Source of the DNA: Candidatus Eisenbacteria bacterium
GTDB taxonomy: Bacteria > Eisenbacteria > RBG-16-71-46 > SZUA-252
Assembly: GCA_005893275.1 (NCBI GenBank)
Contig: VBOW01000035.1
Location: 1 to 64,000 of the forward strand
Direction of reading: 5' to 3'
Length of the DNA stretch: 64,000 nucleotides
Shown here: piece by piece, positions 50,710 through 60,247 of the stretch
Layout of the letters: the number at the start of each line of letters is the position of its first letter
Position numbering within the stretch: the first letter of the stretch is position 1
Position numbers and translations under genes: made by a program
The notes under the pieces: generated by a model
The model's input: only the letters and a program-made list of their open reading frames with translations
Told to the model about the DNA's origin: nothing
Database searches by the model: none

Positions 50710-52968
50710 ATGTTCATCCGCGGCGTCAATCTTGGCGCAGGCACGGCCGGGCACTTCCCCGGAGAGTTCGCGATCACCAAGGCGGACTATCGCCGCTGGC
50801 TCCGATTCGCGCGGGCACTCCACGCGAACGCGATCCGCGTCTACGCGCTCCATCCCCCCGATTTCTATCAGGCGCTCAAGGAAGAAAACGAAGCGCACCC
50901 CAGGGAGCCCCTGTGGCTCTTTCAGGAGGTGTGGACCGAGCTTCCGGAGCGGAACGATTTCTGGGACCCGGCATTCATCCGGGGATTTGATTCGGAGATC
51001 AAGTCCTCCATCGACGCGATCCACGGAAACGCGGTGATCCCGCCGCGGCCGGGCCACGCGGCCGGGCGCTACGCGGCCGACGTCTCCCCCTACGTGGCGG
51101 GCTGGCTCCTGGGCCGCGAATGGGAGCCGTACGCCGTGCGCGTCACGCAGCGGACGCACCCCGGCGTGACCTCCTTCCGCGGAACCTTTTTCTCGGTCGA
51201 AGAAGGCACGCCGATGGAATGCTGGCTGGGGCGTGAGCTTGATCTGGCGGCGTCCTACGAGGCGGATCGCTACGGTCTGAGCCGTGCCGTTTCGTTCGTG
51301 AACTGGCCCACGCTGGACGTGATGCGCCATCCGACCGAAACGGAGCCGGGAGGGCACCAGGCCGAACACGACGAGGACGCGTTCTCGGTCGATCCTGGGA
51401 AGATTCGACCGATCCGGGGGCCCTCGCCGCTCAACCGGACGCTGGGCTATTTCGCGAACTATCACGTGTACCCCTACTATCCCGATTTCATGAATCTCGA
51501 TCCGGGGTACTCGGCGTATCGCGACAAGCACGGGGCATGCAATTACGCCGGATATCTCGCGGATCTCAAGGCGCACACCCGGGGCATCCCTCTCCTCATC
51601 GGGGAATTCGGCGTTCCGACGAGCCGCGGCATCGCCCACCTGCAACCTCAGGGGATCAATCACGGCGGGATGTCCGAGGAGGAGCAGGGGCGACAGGATG
51701 TCCGCCTCGTCGAGGACATCCAGGGCACGGGCTGCGCCGGCGCGCTCTTGTTCGCGCTCTTCGACGAATGGTTCAAGGTGAACTGGCTGGTCATGCGCGC
51801 GGAGCAGCCGCGCGACCGTGACCCCTTGTGGCACAACCTGCTCGACCCGGAGGAGAGCTACGGGCTCATCGGTTTCGATCCGCCCTCCGTGATCCACGTG
51901 GACGGGAACCCCGAGGACTGGGCCGGAATCGCTCCGTACGCCACGGCCGCGGAGGGGGCGCTCCTTCGCGCGCTGTACGTCACCTCGGACCAAAACCGCT
52001 TCTATGTGCGGATCGATCTCGCGGAGGCTCCTCGGCGCGGCGGAGAGGGACCGCGAACCGGTCCGGCGCCCCCGCCGATGATCGGAGTCTCCCTCGACGT
52101 GCTCGATCCCAAGCGCGGCGACCGCGGGCTGCCCCGGCCCCTTCGCGCGACCTGGTCCCGCGGAGCGGAATTCGTGCTGCTGATCGATCCGGGGGACCTG
52201 CGCGACCGCGGGAAGCGCCCGCCCAGGGCCGAGCTTTTCATCGACAAGGCGATGAACTATTCGGTTTGGTCGCGTGTGCTCGTGGACGGGCGCTTTGAAT
52301 CCAACACGAGCCCGTTCCGTCCCGTGGCGAACGTGGACGGACGTTATATCCCGCTCATCATCGAGACGAACCGCGAGCGCGTCTCCCGAAGCGGCAAGGT
52401 GTACCCGTCACGACACCTCGACTGGGGCCGCCTGGAGCTCGGCCGCGAGCCCTCGCGCGCTCCCGCCTGGCCGGGCGGCGATTCGACCTTTGAATACGAT
52501 CCGCACGCCGAGTGGGCCATGGACGAGGCGCGCGAAACGATCGAGATCGCCCTTCCCTGGGGCCTCTTGAACGTCGGGGATCCCTCGAGCCGGGCCGTTC
52601 TGGATGACAAGCCCGCGACGAGCGAGGTCGAAGTCTCCCGGACGGAGGGCATCGGGCTCCTGGCATGGGCGACGAGGCTTCCCCTGTTCCGGGCCGATTC
52701 CCTCGGGCCGGCTCGGACGGGGCTCTCCGCACGGATCAAACCGGGCGAGGTCGATTTCCTGGGCCCGCCGGGCACCGCTCAAGGCGTTGTCGCACAAGAG
52801 CTTCGCGTGACCGCCCCCGAATCCAACTCCTATGTGTGGAAAGGATGGGAGATGCCGATGATCTCAGAGCGAATCAAGAAGTCTGCAAAGTGGTTGCGGG
52901 ATTCTTTCGAGGGAATGGACGCCCGTGAGCAACGAAACCAAACGGACCTCGACGCGAAACGGGAATAG
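50710..52968 (+). CDS. Secreted glycoside-hydrolase-like (clan GH-A type) protein of polysaccharide cluster
   Basis: The protein has 752 residues from the first ATG; coding extends upstream (see 50563-50709). The N-terminal 400 residues look like a TIM-barrel glycosidase: MFIRGVNLGAG, RFARALHANAIRVYALHPP and LLIGEFGVPTSRG, where the Glu lies in a strand like the nucleophile of clan GH-A. ALLFALFDEWFKVNW follows as the next barrel element. The C-terminal 300 residues are beta-rich and resemble DOMON/CBM9-like folds (VDGNPEDWAGIAPYA). It overlaps the YaiO-like barrel gene by 44 bases. It probably trims or binds the exported glycan. The family is not certain. Confidence 0.8.
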   Translation: MFIRGVNLGAGTAGHFPGEFAITKADYRRWLRFARALHANAIRVYALHPPDFYQALKEENEAHPREPLWLFQEVWTELPERNDFWDPAFIRGFDSEIKSSIDAIHGNAVIPPRPGHAAGRYAADVSPYVAGWLLGREWEPYAVRVTQRTHPGVTSFRGTFFSVEEGTPMECWLGRELDLAASYEADRYGLSRAVSFVNWPTLDVMRHPTETEPGGHQAEHDEDAFSVDPGKIRPIRGPSPLNRTLGYFANYHVYPYYPDFMNLDPGYSAYRDKHGACNYAGYLADLKAHTRGIPLLIGEFGVPTSRGIAHLQPQGINHGGMSEEEQGRQDVRLVEDIQGTGCAGALLFALFDEWFKVNWLVMRAEQPRDRDPLWHNLLDPEESYGLIGFDPPSVIHVDGNPEDWAGIAPYATAAEGALLRALYVTSDQNRFYVRIDLAEAPRRGGEGPRTGPAPPPMIGVSLDVLDPKRGDRGLPRPLRATWSRGAEFVLLIDPGDLRDRGKRPPRAELFIDKAMNYSVWSRVLVDGRFESNTSPFRPVANVDGRYIPLIIETNRERVSRSGKVYPSRHLDWGRLELGREPSRAPAWPGGDSTFEYDPHAEWAMDEARETIEIALPWGLLNVGDPSSRAVLDDKPATSEVEVSRTEGIGLLAWATRLPLFRADSLGPARTGLSARIKPGEVDFLGPPGTAQGVVAQELRVTAPESNSYVWKGWEMPMISERIKKSAKWLRDSFEGMDAREQRNQTDLDAKRE

Positions 52969-54643
52969 CAAGGCGGGGAAACCGCAGATTAGAAAGGCGG
53001 CGGCGGCGCGCGTGGCGCGCCTGGCGCTGGCCGGCCTGATCGGCTCCGCCCTGTTCCCGCTCGCCGCGGCCGCGCGCTCGGATCCACCCCTGTCGCCCCC
53101 CGGGTTGATGCCGACCTCCGAGGCGGCCGAGGATTCCGTGGCCCGATCCGACGAGGCCTTGCGGGCCGCGAGGGAGTCGAGCGACCGCAAGGATTTCAGT
53201 AGAGCCGCCGCCACCCTACGCGAGGCCCTGAGGGATGACCCCGAAAACAGGGAGCTCCTCTCGCTCCTCGCGCGCGTGCTCGCGTGGTCGCGGCATTTCG
53301 ACGAGTCGATCGCTGCCTACCGCAAACTTCTCGCGCTCCATCCCGACGACGCGTTCGACAGGGCGGGGTACGCCCGGGCGCTCGCATGGTCGGGCCGGAG
53401 CGACCGGTCGATCGCCGAGTTCCGGCGGGCGATCGCGGCCGACTCCACGGATTTGGAAACCCGTATCGGCTACGCGCACGCTCTCTCCTGGAACGGCGAT
53501 CTCGCCGGCGCATCGAGGGAATACCTGGAGGTGCTCAAGGCGGATCCCCGAAACGGCGACGCCTGGCTCGGGCTCGCTACCGTGGCCCGCTGGCGCGATG
53601 CGCCGACTGCGTCCGATGCCTTCACGGAGAAGGCGGCGTCGCGAGGCGCCGATGCCGAAGGGCTCAAGGAGGAGCGCGACGCGGTTCGCCTCGCGCTCCG
53701 TCCGGCGGTGGGAAGCGGGTGGCTGAGACACCGCGAGCGGCAGATCACATCCGATTCGACCGCGTTCAAGCTCGAGACCGTGGGCGGGTTCATCGACGGG
53801 CGCGCCACCCTGGCCCGCTCGGTCGGGATCCTGGTCCGTGGCTCGAGGCTCCACCAGTGGGAGAAGAACCCGGGCAACCCGCCGGACACGACCCTGAACT
53901 ACGACCTGAACAGCACGGGAATCCGCGGCGACATGAGCTTCCTCCGGCGCTACCCGGTGCAGCTCGCCGCGGGGCTCGCGTACCAGCGGTTCGAGAGCAG
54001 AAATCCTCGCGTGCTCTACCCGTTGGGGCAGGACGACGACTTCTTCGGCTTCCACTCGCGGCTGTGGGGCTACTTCGGACGTTTCTCCCCGAGCCTCGGC
54101 GTGAGCCGGGATTTCGTCGCGATCAAGACGGTCGATGCCACGGGCGGAAACGTCCTCGTCCCGGGCGGCGTGACCGACGCGGGCCTGGACCTTCGCTGGG
54201 ACTGGAGCGGGCGCGGCCACGCGGAGGGCTCCTTCTCCAGGGCAACCTACACGGACGACAACGAGCGCACGAGCGTGGCCGGATCCGTGGGATACCGCAT
54301 CAACGCAAGGCAACCACGGCTCACCCTGGACTACGGGCTCACGTGGTCCGATTTCTCCAAGCCCTCCCCGAGCTACTTCACACCCCTCGAGAGCGTCAAA
54401 CACGCGGCGGGCGTGACCGCTTCCGGCTACTCCGAGCGCGGGGCGCTCGACTACGGCGCCCGGTACGAATTCTCGTTCCTGACCTCGACGAACTTCGACG
54501 ACATCGCCTCCAACGTCTGGTCCGCGTACCTGAACGGGACGGTTCTCGGCGAGATCCCGCTGGGCGTGGAGGGCTACTACTCCGTGGACAACCACTCATA
54601 CGCCACCTGGGGGCTCACGCTCTCAGGTTCGGTGCGCTGGTGA
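52925..54643 (+). CDS. TPR protein with C-terminal YaiO-like outer-membrane beta-barrel
   Basis: The protein has 572 residues from GTG 52925. The signal/anchor (ARLALAGLIGSALFPLAAAA) is preceded by a basic stretch of about 30 residues. Tetratricopeptide repeats cover about 75-235 (YRKLLALHPDDAFDRAGYARALAW, in parts). From about 250 the pattern is a 12-16 strand barrel ending YATWGLTLSGSVRW with a terminal aromatic. TPR plus barrel is the layout of polysaccharide export pores (PgaA/AlgK-AlgE type) and of YaiO-family proteins. It is transcribed with GH-like, HEAT and GT2 genes, supporting glycan export. Confidence 0.85.
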   Translation: MSNETKRTSTRNGNSKAGKPQIRKAAAARVARLALAGLIGSALFPLAAAARSDPPLSPPGLMPTSEAAEDSVARSDEALRAARESSDRKDFSRAAATLREALRDDPENRELLSLLARVLAWSRHFDESIAAYRKLLALHPDDAFDRAGYARALAWSGRSDRSIAEFRRAIAADSTDLETRIGYAHALSWNGDLAGASREYLEVLKADPRNGDAWLGLATVARWRDAPTASDAFTEKAASRGADAEGLKEERDAVRLALRPAVGSGWLRHRERQITSDSTAFKLETVGGFIDGRATLARSVGILVRGSRLHQWEKNPGNPPDTTLNYDLNSTGIRGDMSFLRRYPVQLAAGLAYQRFESRNPRVLYPLGQDDDFFGFHSRLWGYFGRFSPSLGVSRDFVAIKTVDATGGNVLVPGGVTDAGLDLRWDWSGRGHAEGSFSRATYTDDNERTSVAGSVGYRINARQPRLTLDYGLTWSDFSKPSPSYFTPLESVKHAAGVTASGYSERGALDYGARYEFSFLTSTNFDDIASNVWSAYLNGTVLGEIPLGVEGYYSVDNHSYATWGLTLSGSVRW

Positions 54644-54653
54644 GGAGGATGGC

Positions 54654-55736
54654 GTGATCGACTACCAGGCCCTCCTGGTCACTCTGGGGCTCCTTCTCTG
54701 CATCGTGGCGCTCACGACCATCGCCGCCATTGCGAACAAGATCTATTCGGACCGCGAGGAGTCCTCGAAACGCGCCTTCCTGGAGCGCTTGAGGAAGCAA
54801 TTCCTGCTCTTGAAGACCGGGATTCCCGAGGACCGCGCCGAGGCGATGGGGCAGATCGTCCATGCGCTCTCGGGCCGCTGGTCCGAGTTGGCGGCGGACG
54901 AAGTGAGCCAGCTCGAGCTGGCGCTGCGTCTCGACGTGATTCAGGCGATCGAAGAGGCGGGCGTCGTCCCCCGCTATCTCCGGAATGCGAGAAGCCCCAT
55001 GAAGTGGACCCGCGCCCACGCGCTCCGGGTCCTCGGGGAGCTCAAAGTGCCGAGCTCCGTGCCGACGCTCCTGAGGGCGCTCGAGGATAAGGACGCCGAC
55101 GTGCGAAACGTCGCGGCGCGTTCGCTGGGCCGAATGAGGCTCCAGGCCGCCGAGGAGGCTCTCGTCCAGCTTCTGGGAAAGCATGATCAAGCGGTGTCGG
55201 CCCGGATCGCAGCGATCTGTATCGAGATGGGACCGCGCACCGCTCCCCTCCTGATCCGAACGCTCCGAGAGGGAGCGCCTAAGGCGCGCTTCTGGGCCGC
55301 GCGGATCCTGGGCGAGATCAAAGACGCGCGCGCCACGCGATCGCTCGGCGGCGCGGTCGCGGACAGGGAACCCGACGTTCGCTCCGCCGCGGTCTGGGCC
55401 CTCGGCATGATCGCCGACCGTGCCAGCGCATCCCTGGTCGAGCCCTTGCTCCGGGACCCGGTCTGGTACGTCCAGGCGCACGCGGCCGAGGCGCTCGGCC
55501 GCATCGGAGACGCCAACGCGATCCCGGCGCTCGCCGAGGCGCTCAAGGATCGATCGTGGTGGGTCCGTAGGAACGCGCTCGACGCGCTCGTGCGGATGGG
55601 GGAAGCCGCGAAGGCAGCGCTTCTACGGACGCTGAACGGGGAGGACCGCTTCGCCCGCGATTGCGCGGTGGAGGCTCTGATGACGCTCGGAATGCCGCTC
55701 CCGGAGACCGCGGTGAGCGACGGAGGAGGTTCCTAG
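54654..55736 (+). CDS. Membrane-anchored HEAT-repeat protein
   Basis: The protein has 360 residues from GTG 54654, 10 bases after the barrel gene. A single N-terminal helix (LLVTLGLLLCIVALTTIAAI) is followed by at least seven HEAT-type repeats from about residue 100 to 345. Typical units are DVRNVAARSLGRMRLQAAEEAL, DVRSAAVWALGMIADRASASL and YVQAHAAEALGRIGDANAIPAL, stated here by example and partly shortened. Such scaffolds bind other proteins. It overlaps the ribosome-binding site of the GT2 gene two bases downstream, so the stoichiometry is likely coupled. A synthase partner or regulator is the best guess. Confidence 0.85.
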   Translation: MIDYQALLVTLGLLLCIVALTTIAAIANKIYSDREESSKRAFLERLRKQFLLLKTGIPEDRAEAMGQIVHALSGRWSELAADEVSQLELALRLDVIQAIEEAGVVPRYLRNARSPMKWTRAHALRVLGELKVPSSVPTLLRALEDKDADVRNVAARSLGRMRLQAAEEALVQLLGKHDQAVSARIAAICIEMGPRTAPLLIRTLREGAPKARFWAARILGEIKDARATRSLGGAVADREPDVRSAAVWALGMIADRASASLVEPLLRDPVWYVQAHAAEALGRIGDANAIPALAEALKDRSWWVRRNALDALVRMGEAAKAALLRTLNGEDRFARDCAVEALMTLGMPLPETAVSDGGGS

Positions 55737-55738
55737 AG

Positions 55739-57190
55739 ATGCCGGCGCTCACCGCACCCGAATGGCTCCTACCCGCGGTCAACGTGATCAGCTTGGTGAT
55801 CCTCATCTATTTCAGCGCGCTTCAGCTTGTGTTGTTCGGGCTCTTGATTCTCTCCTTCTTCGACATGCGTCGCCGGCTCGCTCAGAACTTCTACGCCGAC
55901 TACGAGGCGGTCGCGAAGTCTCACTTCACCTTCCCGATCACGGTGCTCGTGCCGGCGTACAACGAGGAGTCGAACGTGGCCGCGGCCGTGCGTTCGGTGC
56001 TGTCCCTCGATTACCCGCAGCACGAGATCATCGTCATCAACGACGGCTCGACCGACGGGACCCTGGACCGGCTGCGCAGCGAATACAAGTTGTCGCCCCG
56101 CGATACCGTCTATCGCAAGAGCTTGCCGATCGTCGGCCCCATCCGCGGCATCTACCGCTCGTCCACGAATCCGAACCTCCTGGTCATCGACAAGGTGCAC
56201 GCGGGAAAGAGCGCGGCGCTGAACGCGGGCATCAATCTTTCGCACTACCCCCTCGTCTGCACGATCGACGCCGACTCGCTCTTCCAGGAGAATGCCCTCC
56301 TGCGCGTCGTGCGCCCGTTCCTCGAGGATCCGGACCGCGTCATAGCCGTGGGCGGCCAGGTTCGGGTGGCGAACGGATGCAAGGTGGAACGCGGGCGCAT
56401 CGTGCAGCCCCGGCTGCCGCAGAACATCCTCGCGGCCTTCCAGGTCGTCGAATACCTGCGCGCGTTCGTGGCAAGCCGGCTCGGGCTTTCGGCCATGAAC
56501 AACCTGCTCATCCTCTCGGGCGTGTTCAGCCTATTCCGGAAGGATGTGGTGATCGAGGTGGGGGGCTACCGCTCGGACGTGGTCACCGAGGATATGGAGC
56601 TGGTCCTGCGCCTGCATCGCCACATGCGGGACCAGAAGCGACCCTACGTCGTCCAGTTCCTCCCGGACCCCATCTGCTGGACCGAGGTGCCGCAGAAGAT
56701 AGGCGCGCTCGCGCGCCAGCGAAACCGCTGGCACCGCGGGCTGATCCACTCCCTCTGGATTCACCGCTCGCTCGCCTGGGGAAGCCGGTCGGGATCGTTG
56801 CGTTGGATCGGCCTGCCCTACTACGTCTTCTTCGAGGTACTTGGACCGATCGTGGAGCTGGTGGGCTACGTCCTGATCCCGATCGCGTTTTTCCTCGGGT
56901 TCCTCTCGCCGCTCTACTTTTGGGCCTTTCTCTTCCTGGCGATCACCTCGGGGGCATTCCTCTCCATCTCCGCGGTCTTCCTCGAGGAGCTCTCTTTCGG
57001 ACTGTACCGGAGCTGGGGTGATTTCGCCCTCATGATCGGGGTCGGCGTGCTGGAGAACTTCTCCTACCGCCTCCTGACTCTCCTCTTCCGCCTCGGCGCC
57101 GTGCTCGATATCATTCTGGGGCGCGGAGGTTGGGGGAAGCAGGAGCGCGCCGGCTTCGACCGCATCGGTTCCTCCCCCGCCAAAGCCTGA
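55739..57190 (+). CDS. Processive GT2-family membrane glycosyltransferase (polysaccharide synthase)
   Basis: The protein has 483 residues from ATG 55739, with GGAGGAGG ten bases upstream. Two N-terminal helices precede a GT-A domain. VLVPAYNEESN and IVINDGSTDGT bind the nucleotide sugar. The metal-binding DxD is D177-A-D179 (TIDADS), VVTEDMELVLRL holds the catalytic TED, and RQRNRWHRG is the Q-x-x-R-W motif. Further helices follow from about 345. This is the pattern of cellulose, hyaluronan and poly-GlcNAc synthases, whose products pass through the inner membrane. The sugar is undetermined. The upstream HEAT and barrel genes suggest an export machine. Confidence 0.93.
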   Translation: MPALTAPEWLLPAVNVISLVILIYFSALQLVLFGLLILSFFDMRRRLAQNFYADYEAVAKSHFTFPITVLVPAYNEESNVAAAVRSVLSLDYPQHEIIVINDGSTDGTLDRLRSEYKLSPRDTVYRKSLPIVGPIRGIYRSSTNPNLLVIDKVHAGKSAALNAGINLSHYPLVCTIDADSLFQENALLRVVRPFLEDPDRVIAVGGQVRVANGCKVERGRIVQPRLPQNILAAFQVVEYLRAFVASRLGLSAMNNLLILSGVFSLFRKDVVIEVGGYRSDVVTEDMELVLRLHRHMRDQKRPYVVQFLPDPICWTEVPQKIGALARQRNRWHRGLIHSLWIHRSLAWGSRSGSLRWIGLPYYVFFEVLGPIVELVGYVLIPIAFFLGFLSPLYFWAFLFLAITSGAFLSISAVFLEELSFGLYRSWGDFALMIGVGVLENFSYRLLTLLFRLGAVLDIILGRGGWGKQERAGFDRIGSSPAKA

Positions 57191-57232
57191 CCAGACGGCC
57201 GCGCCACTCTCCTGCCGGAAGGGGGTTTTTGC

Positions 57233-60200
57233 GTGCGGCTACGGGTCACCATCGTCGGGGTTTGCCTTCTTGCCGGCCTTGCTCCCAAGGCTCACGCCGT
57301 CGCTCCGATCTTCACCGAAACGCGCCTCCGCGGGACGCATGCCGCCGCGGCCGCGCTGGAGCGACTCGCCCGCAAGCCCGCCGGGGTAGACCGGGCCGAA
57401 CGCCTCCGGATCACGTCCTCACGGCACTACCGGGCGATCGTGATCCTTCTGCAGTTCCCGCCGGACCCGGCCATACCGGGGGACCCGGGAAACCTCGCCG
57501 ACACCCTGGCCCACCCCACGTCCGCCTTCGATACGCTCCTTTTCAGCGTGGGGACGCGGCCGGGCGGAAGCCTCCGCGACTATTACCGGGAGGTCTCGAG
57601 GGATTCCTTCGACATCAGCGGCGTGGTGACGCGCTGGTACACGGCGCCCCACCCGTATGGCTATTACACGGACGCCCAGTCCGGATTCGGCGCCCCCCCC
57701 CGTAACGCGCAGCAGATGGCCTACGATGCCGTGACGCTCGCGGACCAGGACCTCGATTTTCGCCTCTTCGACAGCGATGGCCCGGACGGGATCCCGGACT
57801 CCGGTGATGACGACGGGTTCGTGGACGGGGTGTTCGTCGTCCACGCGGGGCCGGGGGGTGAGGAGACCGCGTCCGAGAACGACATCCATTCGCACAAGTG
57901 GACGCTTCCCAGCGTGTACGTGAGCGGCGATATCGGAGCCGGCGGCCCGATCAAGGCGAACGCGTACACGACCGAGGCGGAACGGTGGAAGGGCGCGGCC
58001 GCGGGCGGAGCCCCGCACACGGCGGTCAACCAGATCATGTCCATCGGGACCTTCTGCCACGAGTTCGGACACGTCCTGGGGCTCCCCGATCTCTACGACA
58101 CGGGCCCCGTGAACACCGAGGGCATTGGCGAATGGGACCTCATGGGCTCGGGGAACTTCAACCACGCCCCGGGCGAATCGCTCGGCACGAGCCCGGCGCA
58201 CTTCTCGGCCTGGTCGAAGCAGACGCTGGGATGGGTCACGCCGACGATCGTCCCGGTGGATCAGATCGGCACGGTGATTCAACCGGTCGAGTCGGGGGGA
58301 GCGACCTACCGCCTTTGGACCAACGGGGACAACATCGGCGAGTATTTCCTCGTCGAGAATCGTCAACCGGTCGGGTTCGATAGGGGGCTGGTGCGCCGGT
58401 CTGTCGAGATCGAGGGCCTTCAGGCTCACGGGCTCCTCATCTACCACGTCGATGAATCGGTGGTCGGAAACAACAATCCCGAGCACAAGATGGTCGACGT
58501 CGAGGAGGCGGGTGGGGTGGAGTCGGTCTCGGGTCCGGAGGGCGTGCAGAATCTGGACGTTCATCGAGGTTTGACCGAGTCGCAGTCGGCTTGCGGCGCC
58601 GCGGCGAGCGTCACCGGAAATCGCGGGGAACGCTACGATCCGTGGCCCGGAGCGCTCCTCGCGACCGAATTCAGTTCGACTTCCTGCCCCTCCAGCGCGT
58701 CGAACTGCGGCGACCTTTCGCAGGTCGCGATCCGGAACATCGTGGAGAACGGGGGCGTGATCACAGCCGATCTCCTCGTGGCGGCCACCTCGGTGCAAAG
58801 GACGGCGATCGCCCTGGACGACGCCCCCCGGACGGGTACCCCGAACGACGGCGACGGGCTGGCCGAGCCTGGGGAGTCGGTCCGGCTGCGTTTTCCTCTG
58901 ATCAACCCCGGCGCCTCGCCCACCCCGCCCCTCTACGCAAAGGTGACGTCTTTGGACGGCCTCACAACCGTCACCGCGGGAGATTCCATCGCGTACGCCG
59001 CGGTCGGACCGGCCCAGACCGACTCGGGAACCACCGTGGAGGCGACGATCAACTCCTCGCCCGACCCGATCGGCGCCGCATACCGCTACATGGTTTTCTC
59101 CCCGAACGGCCTCGTGCTGGCCGACACCGTGCAGTTGCTCCTCGGCGTGAAACGAGGCATCTGCGACGACTTCGAAGGAACCGCGCAGCCCTGGCACGGA
59201 CTCGAGCGGTCGTGTTCGAACGGAAACGAGTGGCATCGCGAGTCGGGCCTGAACCACACGCCGGCCGGAGCCTGGGCCTGGAAGCTCGGGCCCGTGGGCC
59301 CCGTGGGCAGCTATGCGGCCGGAGAGGATGCTTCGCTCATCAGCCAGCCGGTTCGGCTCACCGGATCGAACGATACGCTGAGCTTTTGGCAGCGATACAG
59401 CACGGAGACGGGGTCGGATGGGCTCTCCGTGGAAATCAGCACCGACGCGGGCGCGACGTGGACGCTCCTCCATCCCGTACCCGATTATCCGTTCACCGAT
59501 CGCTGGAGCGGGACCCAGACCGTGTTCACCCAGGCGAAGGTGCCGCTCACAGGCTACAGCGGAACCGTCCAGATCGGATTCCGCTTCCGGTCGTCGACGC
59601 TCACGTTCGGAGGCAGCGGCTGGTGGATCGACGACGTCTCGGTCAATGGCGATGCGACCTGTGCGACCACCGGCGCGGAAGTCATCCCCTTCGATGCCGA
59701 ATACGACCCTGTCCAATCGCGGGTCCGGGTCACCTGGGATCTGGGCGGAGCCGGGTACCCCACCGTCGGGATCGAGCGGGCGCAGGACGGGGGATCGCGC
59801 GTCCGGGTCGCGAACCCGGTGGGATATTTCGGCCCGGGCGAATGGGAGGACCGCGATCTGGCGGCCGGGACCACCTATTCCTACTGGGTCACCGCGCCGC
59901 GCGAGGGAGCTCCGAATCTCGAGTACGGACCGGTCCGGGTGGCAATCCCCGCGAGCCCCCCGGCGCCGCGCGTTCTGGCGCTCGGGCCCGTGCGGCCGAA
60001 CCCCTTCCATCCCGCGGCGACCCTGCCGGTGTCGCTGGACCGCGATGGCCGGTTCGTGTTGCGTGTCTTCCGCGTGAACGGAGCGCTGGTCCGCACGCTC
60101 CAGGACGGACCGGGGGCACCCGGCCTTCATCCTTATACCTGGGACGGTCGGGACGATCGCGGCGTCGCGGTCCCGGGAGGGGTGTACCTCATCGAGCTTA

Positions 60201-60247
60201 CATCGGGCGGCAGAACCCGGGTGGCAAAGGCGGTCCTGCTTCGATGA
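57233..60247 (+). CDS. M6-family (immune inhibitor A-like) secreted metalloprotease with FlgD-like tail
   Basis: The protein has 1004 residues from GTG 57233. A signal peptide runs to about residue 23. The M6 domain spans about 60-420 with zinc motif HEFGH (276-280), followed by GLPDLYD with the third ligand and a downstream GEWDLMGSGNF. VENRQPVGFDRGL and the later domains are beta-sandwich type. About 640-820 resembles a MAM/CBM-like module (STETGSDGLSVEIS), then an Fn3-like domain. The C-terminal 85 residues are a FlgD-like domain (FRVNGALVRTLQ ... WDGRDDRGVAVPGGVYLIEL). It overlaps the GNAT gene by four bases. Probably an extracellular or surface protease. Confidence 0.9.
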   Translation: MRLRVTIVGVCLLAGLAPKAHAVAPIFTETRLRGTHAAAAALERLARKPAGVDRAERLRITSSRHYRAIVILLQFPPDPAIPGDPGNLADTLAHPTSAFDTLLFSVGTRPGGSLRDYYREVSRDSFDISGVVTRWYTAPHPYGYYTDAQSGFGAPPRNAQQMAYDAVTLADQDLDFRLFDSDGPDGIPDSGDDDGFVDGVFVVHAGPGGEETASENDIHSHKWTLPSVYVSGDIGAGGPIKANAYTTEAERWKGAAAGGAPHTAVNQIMSIGTFCHEFGHVLGLPDLYDTGPVNTEGIGEWDLMGSGNFNHAPGESLGTSPAHFSAWSKQTLGWVTPTIVPVDQIGTVIQPVESGGATYRLWTNGDNIGEYFLVENRQPVGFDRGLVRRSVEIEGLQAHGLLIYHVDESVVGNNNPEHKMVDVEEAGGVESVSGPEGVQNLDVHRGLTESQSACGAAASVTGNRGERYDPWPGALLATEFSSTSCPSSASNCGDLSQVAIRNIVENGGVITADLLVAATSVQRTAIALDDAPRTGTPNDGDGLAEPGESVRLRFPLINPGASPTPPLYAKVTSLDGLTTVTAGDSIAYAAVGPAQTDSGTTVEATINSSPDPIGAAYRYMVFSPNGLVLADTVQLLLGVKRGICDDFEGTAQPWHGLERSCSNGNEWHRESGLNHTPAGAWAWKLGPVGPVGSYAAGEDASLISQPVRLTGSNDTLSFWQRYSTETGSDGLSVEISTDAGATWTLLHPVPDYPFTDRWSGTQTVFTQAKVPLTGYSGTVQIGFRFRSSTLTFGGSGWWIDDVSVNGDATCATTGAEVIPFDAEYDPVQSRVRVTWDLGGAGYPTVGIERAQDGGSRVRVANPVGYFGPGEWEDRDLAAGTTYSYWVTAPREGAPNLEYGPVRVAIPASPPAPRVLALGPVRPNPFHPAATLPVSLDRDGRFVLRVFRVNGALVRTLQDGPGAPGLHPYTWDGRDDRGVAVPGGVYLIELTSGGRTRVAKAVLLR

